Shown: piece by piece, positions 1 to 8,496 of the stretch
Layout of the letters: each line of letters opens with the position of its first letter
How positions within the stretch are numbered: the first letter of the stretch is position 1
Translations under genes and position numbers: made by a program
From: CAYOSF01 sp964406605
GTDB lineage: Bacteria > Chloroflexota > Dehalococcoidia > DSTF01 > RBG-16-68-14
Length of the DNA stretch: 64,000 nucleotides
Assembly: GCA_964406605.1 (NCBI GenBank)
Contig: CAYOSF010000011.1
Location: forward strand, 1-64,000
Direction of reading: 5' to 3'
The notes under the pieces: generated by a model
What the model saw: only the letters and a program-made list of their open reading frames with translations
Told to the model about the DNA's origin: nothing
The model's database searches: none

Positions 1-3000
1 ACCGCACGCCTTCACAGGCGCCGGCGTGTTCGTCGGCGTCGGCTGCACCGGCGTGTTCGTCGGCGTGTTCGTCGGCCCCGGCGTCGTCGGAACAGGCGTG
101 TTCGTTATCGTCGGCGTCGCCGTCGCCGTCGGCGTCGGCGTCGCACACGCCGCCGTACCCGTGAACCCACCCTCGTTCTCCGAGAACTCCGACGTGTTCC
201 CCAATAGGTCCGTCGTCGTCGCCGTCAACGAGCCCGCCGGCACGCCACACGTAGCACCCGATAGGTCCAAACTGAAGTGCCCGCTCCCGTCGGCCGTCGC
301 CGCGCCTAGGAATATCTTGCCCTCGCCGTGCCCCGTCGGGTCCGGCGGGTTGTCCGTCGCAAAGACCTCCACCCGGCAGAACGCGCACGAGCTGCCCGTC
401 ACCGTGTTGGCGCCCGAGTTGAACGTCAGGTTCTCCGGGAAGTTCACCAGGTTGTTCGGACCCGTGTCCAGGTCACCCGCGTCGTTCTCCGTCACGCCGT
501 CACCGCCGGAGACGCAGCTCGTCGAGCCGAGGTCGATGCCCAGGCCGAGGTTGTTGTAGATGGAGTTCATGCTGATTGTGTTGCTCGTGGCGTTGTCATT
601 CACGCAGTCGATCAGAATACCGGTCGAGACGCTGCCGTTCCCGGTGATCACGTTCCCCGCGATCACGTTGCTGTTGGAGTCCGTGATGTGGACGCCGGGA
701 CCGCCGTTGTTCATGATCTGGTTGGTGCCGATGGTGGCGTTCCGGAACTCGCTCCCGTCATCGCCCAGGATCTGGATACCTTCCTCGCCGTTGAACTGGA
801 TCAGGTTGTCGTGGATCGAGTTGCCGTAGCCCGTGCAGGTGTTGGCCGTCTGGCAATCGAGGAGAATGCCGCTCTCCTGGCTCCCGTCCATGGTGTTGCG
901 GGCGATCTCCACGCTGTTCACCCGGCTGGCCGCGCCCGTGCCAACAATCGAGACACCGGCGTCATCGTCGTCAGGCCCGCCGCCGCTGATCACACCGTTG
1001 TCCAGGACGGTGCCGTCGAGCACGTCATCCCCGATGTCGATGCCGGATTGCTCACCCTTGATGTCCGCGTTGTTGTTGATGGCGAACACCAGCTCGGTCG
1101 CATAGATGTAGATTCCGTTGTCACCGCCCTCGATGTCACCGTTGTCCTCGATGGTCACGTCCAGGATGTCGCTGCCGGAGATGTAGATACCGTCGTAACT
1201 CCCGCCGCCCGAGATGTGGCCGTTGTTCGCGATCAGAACGTCGCTGTCGTCGCTGATGGAGAGCTCGATGCCCTCTTCCTCGACGCCGATGATCGACCCG
1301 CTCGGGCTGTTGCCCGTGATCGTCACCTCCGTCGCCTGGCCGGCCGAAACGTAGACGCCCGAGTAGCCGCCGGTGATCTCCCCGTTGTCGGTGACCTCCA
1401 CCACCGCCGCGTCACCCAAGGAGTACGCATCGATACCCTCGTAGCCATCACCGCCCGAGATGTCGGCGTTGCCGGTGACGGTGAACTGCACGGAATCGCC
1501 GCCGTCCAGCTCGATGCCGTCTTCCTCCCCGCCCCAGATATCGCCGTTGCCGCTCACGGTCGCCTCGCAACCGTCGCCCACACTCGCGTCGATGCCGAAG
1601 TACTCGCTGCCGGAGATGTCCTGGTTATCGGCGATGAGGAAGTCGCTGCCGTCATCGACATCGATCTCAACGCCGGTGTAGCCGGACGAGATCTCCCCGT
1701 TGCCCTGCACGGTGACCATGCCGCCTTCGGCAATGTCCAGGTCGAGGGCCGGCTCATCGTACGAGCCCGTGAGGTCGCCGTTGTTGCTGATCGTCAGGTC
1801 GGCGCCATCGCCCAGGGTTATGTCCATGGCCTCGTAGTCGCCGCCCCAGATGTCGCCGTTGCCGTCGATCAGCAGCGTGTTGTCCGCATCGCCGTACCAG
1901 TAGATGCCGTAGTCGTCGATGCCCCAGATGTCGCCGTTGTTCAGGATATTGATGGTGTTGTCGTCGTAGTCGCAGCTGCAATAGATGCCGTAGTCGGCGG
2001 CGTGGATGGGACCGTTGTTCTCGATCGTGACCAGGTTGCCCTCTTCGAGATCGAGGTCCACACCAGTGTCGGAACCACCGCTGATCGAGCCGTTTGGCCC
2101 GTTGCCGCTGATGGTGACGATGCCGCTGCTGTCCACCGAGACGTAGACACCGTCGTCCTCGCCGTCGATATCCCCGTTATCGACGACATCGATCATCGCG
2201 TCGTCCTCAGCCTCGATGTCGACGCCGTCGCCGTCGTCGCCGCCGCTGATATCGCCGTTGCGGCTGACGCTGATCGTGGGGCTCCCGCCCGTCACGCCGA
2301 CGTAGACGCCGTCGTCCTCGACGCCGGTGATCGGACCGTTGTCGTCGATGTTGATCCGGCTGCCGTCACCACAGTCGACGTAGACGCCGTCTCCCTGGCC
2401 GGTCATCGCGCCGTTGTTGGTGATGTCGACCCGGCAGTTGTCGCCACCGTCGATGTTGATGGCGTCATCGCCGTTGCTCAAGATCGAGTTGCCGTCGATC
2501 AGCACGCGGACGGCGTCCGTGCTCGAGTCGATGTCGATGCCGTCGCCCGAGGGGCCGCTGCCCACGGCGAAGATCGTGTTGTTGACGAGAGCGGTGTCCT
2601 CGACACCGTCGGACTGGATGTCGATGCCGTCCGCGTACAAGTTCGTGAAGCTCACGCCGGTGACGCTGATGTTCCGCACCAACGCCAGGCCGTCACAGGC
2701 CGTGGGAGAAGCCGGCGTGCTGTCACCGCAGATCACCAGCCCGTCACCGTCCGCCTCCGGGAACACGCTGCCGTCCGGGTCCTCGGCGAAGCCCCGGAGG
2801 GTCAAGCTGTTGCCGACCAGGTTGAAGTTGGTCGGCGTCACCGGGCTCAGCTCGTACACGAACAGCCCGTACTCCAACTCGTCGTACGGCCAGCTCGCGT
2901 TGCCCGCCCACGGCTCGATGATCACCCCCGCGCCCGTCCCGTTGATCGTCACACCAACGTAGATGAACGGGAGCTCGCCGTTCTGCTCCATCGTTACCCC

Positions 3001-3357
3001 CAACGGGTCCGCATCGTCCACCGACGGCCCGTTGATCGGTATCGTCGCCGGAGCTCCCGGCGGGAAGATCGCCGGGTCAAACGTGATCAGCCCGCCACCC
3101 AACGCGTTCGACTCCTCGATCGCAGCCCGCAACGAGCACTTCCCGCTCGTCGATGGCTGGATCTCACAGCGAAAGTCGCCCGGATCCCGGTCCTTCGCGT
3201 CGCTCAACGTGTTCACGACGAAGGCAGGACCTCCCTCAGCACCCCCGCTCGAGAGCGCCAGGAATGCAACAGTCGCTACCAACCCGATGGCCAGCACGGC
3301 TATCAACCGCACCGTGAGTGGCACCGCCAGCAATCTTCGACTTCCTGTCGTGTGCAC
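1..3357 (-). CDS. Secreted Asp-rich right-handed beta-helix surface protein, C-terminus outside window
   Basis: The frame is open from a GTG at 3355-3357 to base 1, so at least 1119 codons are present and the C-terminus lies off the window. GGAGG sits 8 nt before the GTG. An Arg-rich then hydrophobic N-terminus (about residues 8-37) looks like a signal peptide. It is followed by CSLRAAIEESNA, a match to the CSLREA-type N-terminal domain of secreted repeat proteins. The core holds about 20 units of roughly 25 residues, pattern NNGDISG..DGVYV, rich in Asp and Gly, as expected for stacked parallel beta-helix coils (NosD/pectate-lyase-like fold). Next comes a DLLGNTSEFS-type segment, and the last visible 45 residues are a Thr/Pro linker (PTNTPTNTP). 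Probable role: cell-surface or extracellular protein, perhaps calcium-binding. Substrate unknown; no catalytic residues recognised. Confidence 0.8.
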   Translation of the reverse strand, partial: MHTTGSRRLLAVPLTVRLIAVLAIGLVATVAFLALSSGGAEGGPAFVVNTLSDAKDRDPGDFRCEIQPSTSGKCSLRAAIEESNALGGGLITFDPAIFPPGAPATIPINGPSVDDADPLGVTMEQNGELPFIYVGVTINGTGAGVIIEPWAGNASWPYDELEYGLFVYELSPVTPTNFNLVGNSLTLRGFAEDPDGSVFPEADGDGLVICGDSTPASPTACDGLALVRNISVTGVSFTNLYADGIDIQSDGVEDTALVNNTIFAVGSGPSGDGIDIDSSTDAVRVLIDGNSILSNGDDAINIDGGDNCRVDITNNGAMTGQGDGVYVDCGDGSRINIDDNGPITGVEDDGVYVGVTGGSPTISVSRNGDISGGDDGDGVDIEAEDDAMIDVVDNGDIDGEDDGVYVSVDSSGIVTISGNGPNGSISGGSDTGVDLDLEEGNLVTIENNGPIHAADYGIYCSCDYDDNTINILNNGDIWGIDDYGIYWYGDADNTLLIDGNGDIWGGDYEAMDITLGDGADLTISNNGDLTGSYDEPALDLDIAEGGMVTVQGNGEISSGYTGVEIDVDDGSDFLIADNQDISGSEYFGIDASVGDGCEATVSGNGDIWGGEEDGIELDGGDSVQFTVTGNADISGGDGYEGIDAYSLGDAAVVEVTDNGEITGGYSGVYVSAGQATEVTITGNSPSGSIIGVEEEGIELSISDDSDVLIANNGHISGGGSYDGIYISGSDILDVTIEDNGDIEGGDNGIYIYATELVFAINNNADIKGEQSGIDIGDDVLDGTVLDNGVISGGGPDDDDAGVSIVGTGAASRVNSVEIARNTMDGSQESGILLDCQTANTCTGYGNSIHDNLIQFNGEEGIQILGDDGSEFRNATIGTNQIMNNGGPGVHITDSNSNVIAGNVITGNGSVSTGILIDCVNDNATSNTISMNSIYNNLGLGIDLGSTSCVSGGDGVTENDAGDLDTGPNNLVNFPENLTFNSGANTVTGSSCAFCRVEVFATDNPPDPTGHGEGKIFLGAATADGSGHFSLDLSGATCGVPAGSLTATTTDLLGNTSEFSENEGGFTGTAACATPTPTATATPTITNTPVPTTPGPTNTPTNTPVQPTPTNTPAPVKACG

Positions 3358-3449
3358 TGTCTCTACCTCCTCCGTCGTCTTCTCACTACGAGGGCTATGC
3401 CCCCCGCCCAGGTCCCTCCCCGGGGCGTTCCTGGGTAGCTATCGCGCCG

Positions 3450-3700
3450 ATTGCAGCATAAAGGAATGGGTATGTCAACCCTCTCTGGTCCATCTGCTGC
3501 GATAGACCTTCCTGGGCAACCATCGGAATCATTGCAGCACACGCAAACACCTGGGTCAAGCCACTCCCTTGCCTCATCAACGTGGCTTGCCCAATCCCAA
3601 TTGAGCCATTCTGAACATGAGATGATCCCTGTGTCAACCCTTTATGGTCTAATGTGGTATCAATTTAGCCATTTTGGGCATGCAGAAACGGCTCTGTCAA
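3450..3700 (-). promoter_or_regulatory. Four tandem promoter-like repeats upstream of the beta-helix gene
   Basis: On the minus strand four TTGAC boxes lie at 3473-3478 (TTGACA), 3554-3559 (TTGACC), 3632-3637 (TTGACA) and 3695-3700 (TTGACA). Each is followed after 17, 17, 18 and 18 nt by an AAT-ending hexamer: TGCAAT at 3450-3455, TGCAAT at 3531-3536, CAGAAT at 3608-3613 and CAAAAT at 3671-3676. Flanks are also similar (GGGTTGACA or GGCTTGACA; AATGGCT further down), so these are degenerate tandem copies with spacings of 81, 78 and 63 bp. The proximal copy would give a leader of roughly 90 nt. No gene is supported in 3358-3756. Confidence 0.6.
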
Positions 3701-3756
3701 GCCGATTCCACCGGATATTCTAAGGGAATGCTGCGCCACGAGGAAGGTCTGGCCCG

Positions 3757-4866
3757 CTAGAGAGCCTCAGCGAGCGGCACCGGCTGCTCGCCCATCGCTT
3801 CCGCCACGCCGGGGTTGATGATGCGCCCGTGCGCAACGTTGACGCCGGCGGCGAGGGCGGAATTCGATCGCAGCGCGGCGAGCCCGCCGTTCGCCAGGCG
3901 CATCACATAAGCGAACGTGGCCGCCGTGAGAGCGGCGGTGGATGTCCGGGGGACGCCGCCCGGTATGTTGGCCACCCCGTAGTGGACGACTCCCTCTTCA
4001 ACGTAGACCGGGTCGTCGTGCGTGGTCTGGTGCGCCGTCTCCACGCTCCCTCCCTGGTCAATGTCCACGTCCACCACGACTGCGCCGCGGCCCATGCTGC
4101 GCACCTGATCCCGGGTCACCAGCTTCGGCGCCCGAGATCCCACGACGAGGACACCCCCGATGAGCACGTCCGCCGCCTCCAAAGCACGGCCGATCCCGTA
4201 GGGCGTGGGCATGAGCGTGGTCACCCGCCCCGGCCAGCGCCGCTCGATCGCCCGCAGATCGTCCAGGTCCGGCGAGAGCACGGTGATCTGCGCCCCAAGG
4301 GCGACCGCGACGGCGCAGGCGTTCGTGGATACGGTCCCGGCCCCGAGAATGACGACTCGGGCCGGCGCTACGCCCGGCAGGCCGGAAAGCAACCGTCCGC
4401 GCCCGGGCCCGGGTTTCCGCAGCCACTGCGCGGCCACCTCTGTAGCCATGCGTCCTGCGATCTGGCTCATCGGCACGAGCAGCGGCAACCTGCCGTCGGG
4501 CAACTGTACGGTCTCATAAGCGACGGCGACCGTGCCGGCGTCCACCAGAGCCCGCGTCAATTCAGGGATCGCCGCCAGATGGAGGTAGGTGAAGACTATC
4601 AGGTCCGAGCGGAGCCTGCCGTACTCTTCCGGCATGGGCTCCTTCACCTTGACGAGCAGTTGGGCGCGGCCCCAGACGCCCTCCGCCCCATCGGTGATCT
4701 CAGCGCCGGCGCGGCGGTACGCCCCATCCTCGAAACCGCTGCCCAGGCCGGCGCCCTTCTCCACGAGGACCTCGTGGCCCTCTCGCACCAGGGTATCCGC
4801 ACCCTCCGGTGTCAACCCGACGCGGTGCTCGGCCGTCTTCAGCTCGCGCACGGTCCCAACGATCAT
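3757..4866 (-). CDS. ald: Alanine dehydrogenase
   Basis: 369 residues, the usual length of the family. It catalyses NAD-dependent oxidative deamination of L-alanine to pyruvate and ammonium in the cytosol, or the reverse. The N-terminus MIVGTVRELKTAEHRVGLTP is typical. LLVKVKEP carries the pyruvate-binding lysine and FTYLHLA the catalytic histidine. The Rossmann loop is ILGAGTVSTNA, and VVDVDIDQGG precedes the conserved C-terminal IPGGVPRTST. The ATG at 4866 is chosen because GGGAGG lies 6 nt upstream; the longer open frame to 4959 is Arg-rich and unlike the family. It lies downstream of and codirectional with the FAH-family and Crp/Fnr genes, 147 nt after the former. Confidence 0.93.
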   Translation of the reverse strand: MIVGTVRELKTAEHRVGLTPEGADTLVREGHEVLVEKGAGLGSGFEDGAYRRAGAEITDGAEGVWGRAQLLVKVKEPMPEEYGRLRSDLIVFTYLHLAAIPELTRALVDAGTVAVAYETVQLPDGRLPLLVPMSQIAGRMATEVAAQWLRKPGPGRGRLLSGLPGVAPARVVILGAGTVSTNACAVAVALGAQITVLSPDLDDLRAIERRWPGRVTTLMPTPYGIGRALEAADVLIGGVLVVGSRAPKLVTRDQVRSMGRGAVVVDVDIDQGGSVETAHQTTHDDPVYVEEGVVHYGVANIPGGVPRTSTAALTAATFAYVMRLANGGLAALRSNSALAAGVNVAHGRIINPGVAEAMGEQPVPLAEAL

Positions 4867-5013
4867 GAGCGCCTCCCGAGATCTCCTCCAACTGCCCTGC
4901 CGGCTTCTAGACGCAGCACGGAACGCTCTCCGCCGCGCCCGGCTCCGGCAGGCGGCCACAGGGGCGCGCCAATCGATACGAAGCTCGCCCGCTCCGGGCA
5001 GCAGGCCCGGTCA

Positions 5014-5919
5014 TCACTCGCCCGCGACGACGTTGCGCAGCAGGCCGATGGCATCGATCTCCGCCTCCACCACGTCGCCCGGTTGCAGGTACTCCGGAGG
5101 CCGGCGGGCGAAGCCGACACCGGATGGCGTCCCCGTCATCAGCAGGTCGCCGGGCTCCAGTGTCATCCCCTGTGACAGGACGCTGATGAGGCGGGCGACG
5201 CTGAAGATCATGTCGCTCGTGCTGGCGTCCTGTTTGGTCTCGCCGTTCACCCGCAGGCTGAGGCGCACCTCCTGGGGCTCCGAGAGTTCGTCGCTGGTGA
5301 CGATCCATGGACCCATCGGGCAAAACCCGTCAAGTCCTTTGCCCTTGTACCACTGCTGGTGGCGAGATTGAAGGTCACGCGCCGTGACATCGTTCCCCAC
5401 TGTGTAGCCAAAGACGTGCCCAAGCGCCTGTTCCTCCGCAATGTCCCGTCCCCGGCGGCCGACCACCACCGCCAACTCGACCTCCCAGTCGATCCGCCGC
5501 GAGACGTGCCCATGCCAGGGGATGGGAGCTCCCGGCCCGATGACAGTGGTCGGCGGTTTGGTGAAGTACACGGGGTGCTCCGGCAGGCCCTGGGTGACCC
5601 GGGATTCCGCTGCGTGCTCCGCGTAGTTGAGACCGATGCAGACGAGATTCCGGGCCGGCCTCGGGATAGGAGCAAGCAGGCGGCAGCCATCCAGGGAACG
5701 AGAGGTGCGCTCCAGTTCAGTCCGGTCCGCCGACAACGCCTCGACGAGCCGCCGGGCCCGCTCCAGAGCGTCCGCCCCCTGCTCGATGAAGCCCAACATG
5801 TCGTCGGGGAGGACCGCCGCGCCCGATGCCAGGCCGGCATCGGCTGCGTCAACGACTCGGTCGCCCAACAGCAGGCCCAGCCGCGGGGCGCCATCGCGTT
5901 CGTAGGTCAGCAGGCGCAT
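5014..5919 (-). CDS. Fumarylacetoacetate hydrolase family protein
   Basis: 301 residues. The C-terminal two-thirds is a FAH domain: RNLVCIGLNYAEHAAE opens it, RIDWEVELAVVVG supplies the metal-binding acidic residues, and TVGNDVTARDLQ and LMTGTPSGVGFAR are family signatures. Members hydrolyse C-C bonds of acylpyruvates or related 2-oxo acids, or isomerise catechol-degradation intermediates, using a divalent metal. The exact substrate cannot be told from sequence. The ATG at 5919 has only a weak ribosome site. The gene lies between the Crp/Fnr regulator (161 nt upstream) and alanine dehydrogenase on the same strand, so co-control is plausible but not shown. Confidence 0.85.
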   Translation of the reverse strand: MRLLTYERDGAPRLGLLLGDRVVDAADAGLASGAAVLPDDMLGFIEQGADALERARRLVEALSADRTELERTSRSLDGCRLLAPIPRPARNLVCIGLNYAEHAAESRVTQGLPEHPVYFTKPPTTVIGPGAPIPWHGHVSRRIDWEVELAVVVGRRGRDIAEEQALGHVFGYTVGNDVTARDLQSRHQQWYKGKGLDGFCPMGPWIVTSDELSEPQEVRLSLRVNGETKQDASTSDMIFSVARLISVLSQGMTLEPGDLLMTGTPSGVGFARRPPEYLQPGDVVEAEIDAIGLLRNVVAGE

Positions 5920-6080
5920 CTCGTCAACGCCGGCTACGGTAGCCCGGGAGAGAGCGCCGGAAAGCTCGCTGCCTCATCGCCCCAAGCATACCTCGCACCC
6001 CGGCCAGATGCTACCGGAAACCACCGGAAGGTCCGGTCCGACGGATATCCGAACAGGAAGAGCTCGCGCCGGATCGAGGT

Positions 6081-6770
6081 CTAGGCAAAGGTTCTGAGAG
6101 CTTCGCTGTCCACCAGCGTCACAGAGCCGCGCCCCAACTCGATCCATCCTTCCCGCGCAAACAGGTTGAGCTGCTTGTTGACGCTCTCCCGGCTCACACC
6201 CAACATCGACGCCAGCTCGCTTTGGGTGACTCGGAGACGCACCTTGCCCGCTGCCACGCCGGGGGCCTGCGTCTCCTGATAGAGAGTGGCCAGACGCAGA
6301 AGGCGTTTGGCCAGACGATGAGGAAGGTCCAGAAAAGCCAGGTCGGTTAGCGCCTCGTCGGTGCGCCGCACCCGCAGGCTGAGCGCCTCGAGGAGGGCCA
6401 GCGCCGCGGACGAGCGTCCGGAAAGCCACTCGATGAAGTCGTGGCGCGTCACGATGAGCGTCTTCGTGGGCTGGGACGCAATGGCGCTGGCGGAGCGAGG
6501 CCGCCCGTCCAGCAGTGCGAGGTCGCCCACGAACTCGCCGGGGCCCAGTACCGCTACCGTCGCCTCTTCCCCCTCGGTGGAATGCAGCGCGATGCGAACG
6601 CTCCCCTCGATGACGACATAGAGCGAATCGCCCGGGGCACCCTCACGGAAGATGGTGTCCCCGGCGTCGTACGCTCGGACGTGCCCCCTTGAGGCGAGGG
6701 CACGCAAGTCCGCCTCCGGCAGCCTGGCCAGCAGCGGCACGTCGCGAATAAGGTCTTCGTGTCTCTTCAT
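6081..6770 (-). CDS. Crp/Fnr family transcriptional regulator
   Basis: 229 residues: N-terminal cyclic-nucleotide-binding beta-roll (about 10-125), dimer helix, then C-terminal winged helix (about 150-229). GEFVGDLALLDGRPRSASA is the phosphate-binding cassette; the Arg-Ser pair that holds cyclic nucleotide phosphate in CRP is present, though CRP's Glu (GELGL) is Asp here. No N-terminal Fe-S cysteines, so it is not FNR-type. The recognition helix reads VSRESVNKQL, keeping the SRE-V core used by CRP to read TGTGA. A perfect TGTGA-N6-TCACA site lies 53 bp upstream of its start, which suggests autoregulation. Effector (cAMP or another ligand) is not proven. Confidence 0.9.
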   Translation of the reverse strand: MKRHEDLIRDVPLLARLPEADLRALASRGHVRAYDAGDTIFREGAPGDSLYVVIEGSVRIALHSTEGEEATVAVLGPGEFVGDLALLDGRPRSASAIASQPTKTLIVTRHDFIEWLSGRSSAALALLEALSLRVRRTDEALTDLAFLDLPHRLAKRLLRLATLYQETQAPGVAAGKVRLRVTQSELASMLGVSRESVNKQLNLFAREGWIELGRGSVTLVDSEALRTFA

Positions 6771-6822
6771 CTTCCATCGAAGCGCCGGGGCGCCCTCTTA
6801 TTTTCCCAGGAGCGCGCCGTTG

Positions 6823-6838
6823 TGTGAAGTAGTTCACA
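6823..6838. promoter_or_regulatory. CRP-type operator TGTGA-AGTAGT-TCACA
   Basis: A perfect 16-bp CRP consensus half-site pair lies between the Crp/Fnr gene (start 6770, minus) and the rightward short reading frame at 6912. Its centre is about 60 bp from the regulator's start codon. No second perfect copy was noticed elsewhere in the window, so the most likely client is the regulator itself or its two neighbours. Confidence 0.7.
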
Positions 6839-6911
6839 GAAAGCCCGCCGCTCCAGGGCTATGCTGGTATCAGTGGGATGAGAGACCCAATACAGGAGAG
6901 GCAGTCGTAGG

Positions 6912-7133
6912 ATGCTGACCGAGGAACTCGCGCAGGCGCAGATACAGGAACGGATGCGAGAAGCAGCCAAGCTCCGACGCCAGCGCCAGGCAAGGAAGCG
7001 CCAGGCGCGCAAGCGCCGGGGAGGGGGCGCGACACCCCGCAGCGCCCTGTCCCAGATTCGGATCGGGCGTCTTCCTATCATCTCCATTATCTGCGAGTTC
7101 CCGCGCGCGTTTGGAGCGCGCTCCTTCTTCTAG
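6912..7133 (+). CDS. Possible small basic protein, unrecognised
   Basis: 73 codons. The first 40 residues form an amphipathic, strongly basic helix (AQIQERMREAAKLRRQRQ followed by ARK repeats), a composition common in tiny uncharacterised proteins of high-GC bacteria; the tail is hydrophobic. GGAGAGG lies about 10 nt upstream of the ATG. The frame starts some 75 bp right of the CRP-type site and is divergent from the regulator gene. No family is recognised, and it may be spurious; the basic start is the main reason to keep it. Confidence 0.35.
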   Translation: MLTEELAQAQIQERMREAAKLRRQRQARKRQARKRRGGGATPRSALSQIRIGRLPIISIICEFPRAFGARSFF

Positions 7134-7728
7134 TCTCCTCTCCCCTCCAACCGCCCGGCCCTGAACCGGATGCCCCGCCACCACATCCGTCCCTGGGCCG
7201 GGCGGTCGCGTCCGGGTCAATCACTCAGAGCCCCACCTGACGACGCCACGGCTACCGCACGAGAGTCGTTTCTGTCTTCCCGCGAGCGGCTCCTGGCCGG
7301 CCGCGACGTTTCTGTCCCTGTTCAGCCGTAGCCGTTGTTACTGTCGCTGCTAGTGTATTGTATCGCTGGCCGCTTCAGGCCGGGCACTACGCGCGCGTGC
7401 TCGCGCTAAGCGACACGCGAACGATAGCCCCCGGCGCACGAAACGGCAGGAAACCCGCGGGAGACGAAGGACCCGTCTACCGGCTGCTGGGACGTCTCCG
7501 GCCGCATCCTGCGGCACTCAATCTTCAGCCCGTGAGCGTCAACGAGATCTCTGCCGGCGTAGGCCACAATCATAGCTGGAAGGGCACGCTCATGAACGGC
7601 TTCATGCGAGCCGGCCTTGACACCGAGCGTGGATCGTCTATCATGCACCAGACCTTCCCTGGGGTTTCCAATGCTACTCTGCACGCATCGGACAGCAGTC
7701 AGAAGGAGCCGAGCGCCTCGGTGCCGTA
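7134..7728. other. Long leader region of the liv operon without a supported gene
   Basis: About 600 bp. A 123-codon forward frame starting at 7358 has no recognisable protein character and runs into the livG start, so it is left out. The only clear element is the promoter at 7617-7644. A weak AT-rich patch near 7334-7362 could hold a second start site. Nothing resembling a known riboswitch was recognised. Confidence 0.4.
7617..7644 (+). promoter_or_regulatory. Sigma-70-type promoter of the liv operon
   Basis: TTGACA at 7617-7622, a 16-nt spacer, then TATCAT at 7639-7644, giving a leader of about 75-80 nt before livG. The spacer and flanks are nearly identical to those of the promoter-like element at 12905-12932 before bioY (26 of 30 positions over 7617-7646), so the spacer itself may carry a regulator site. 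Confidence 0.7.
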
Positions 7729-8496
7729 ATGCCGCTACTCGACATCGATAGCCTGTCCATCCGGTTCGGCGGCGTTGTTGCCCTGGACGGCGTGTCGTTC
7801 CAGACCGAGCCGGGCCAGATCGTGGGCATCATCGGGCCCAACGGCGCTGGCAAGACCACTATCTTCAACTGTATCACGCGCGTCTACAACCCGGACAGCG
7901 GATCGATAATGTTCGAAGGACGCAATCTACTCCGGATGCAGCCGCACCAGATCATTCTTGCCGGCGTGGCGCGCACGTTCCAAAACCTGGAGCTCTTCGC
8001 TTCGATGAGCGTGATGGGAAACCTGCTGGTGGGCCAGCATTCCGGCATGCGCGGCAACCCAATCGAGTGCGCGTTCAGGCTACCTCGGGCCGTGGCGGAG
8101 GAGCGGCAAGCGCAGGTGCGGTGCAATGAGGTCCTGGACTTCCTGGACCTGCAGCCCTACCGGGACGTGCCGGTGGCAGGGCTGCCGTTCGGACTCAAGA
8201 AGCGCGTGGAGCTTGCCCGCGCTCTTGTCTCCTCGCCCAGGTTGCTCCTCCTAGACGAGCCGGCCAACGGTCTCAATCACGAAGAGGTGGGTGCGCTCGT
8301 TGACCTCGTTCGATCGTTGCGCGATGAGTTCAAGGTGACGGTCCTCCTGGTTGAGCACCACATGGGATTGGTCATGGCCGCGTCAGACCAGGTCGTCGTT
8401 CTCGATTTCGGCCGCAAGATCGCGGAAGGAACGCCGAGCGAGGTCCAGCGCGACCAGGCGGTGATCGAGGCGTACTTGGGGGATTCCGATGCTTAG
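7729..8496 (+). CDS. livG: Branched-chain amino acid type ABC transporter ATP-binding protein LivG
   Basis: 255 residues, cytosolic ATPase that powers the HAAT-family importer. Walker A GPNGAGKT at about 36-43, a Q-loop in RTFQNLELF, signature LPFGLKKRVELARAL (LivG proteins typically show LPYG here in place of LSGGQ), Walker B RLLLLDEPANGL, and H-loop VLLVEHHM. The long stretch between Q-loop and signature is typical of LivG, unlike the shorter LivF. First gene of a five-gene set; livF overlaps it by 8 bp. Substrate may be branched-chain amino acids, other amino acids, amides or urea; sequence alone does not decide. Confidence 0.93.
   Translation: MPLLDIDSLSIRFGGVVALDGVSFQTEPGQIVGIIGPNGAGKTTIFNCITRVYNPDSGSIMFEGRNLLRMQPHQIILAGVARTFQNLELFASMSVMGNLLVGQHSGMRGNPIECAFRLPRAVAEERQAQVRCNEVLDFLDLQPYRDVPVAGLPFGLKKRVELARALVSSPRLLLLDEPANGLNHEEVGALVDLVRSLRDEFKVTVLLVEHHMGLVMAASDQVVVLDFGRKIAEGTPSEVQRDQAVIEAYLGDSDA

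Noticed and set aside
328..3438. A 1036-codon forward open frame opposite the beta-helix gene
   Set aside because: It is the mirror of regular Asp/Gly codons on the minus strand; its translation is a low-complexity Val/Asp/Arg protein, while the minus frame has signal peptide, CSLREA-like head, repeats and Thr/Pro tail.
7358..7729. A 123-codon forward frame before livG
   Set aside because: No ribosome site, no protein-like pattern, and it runs through the liv promoter.
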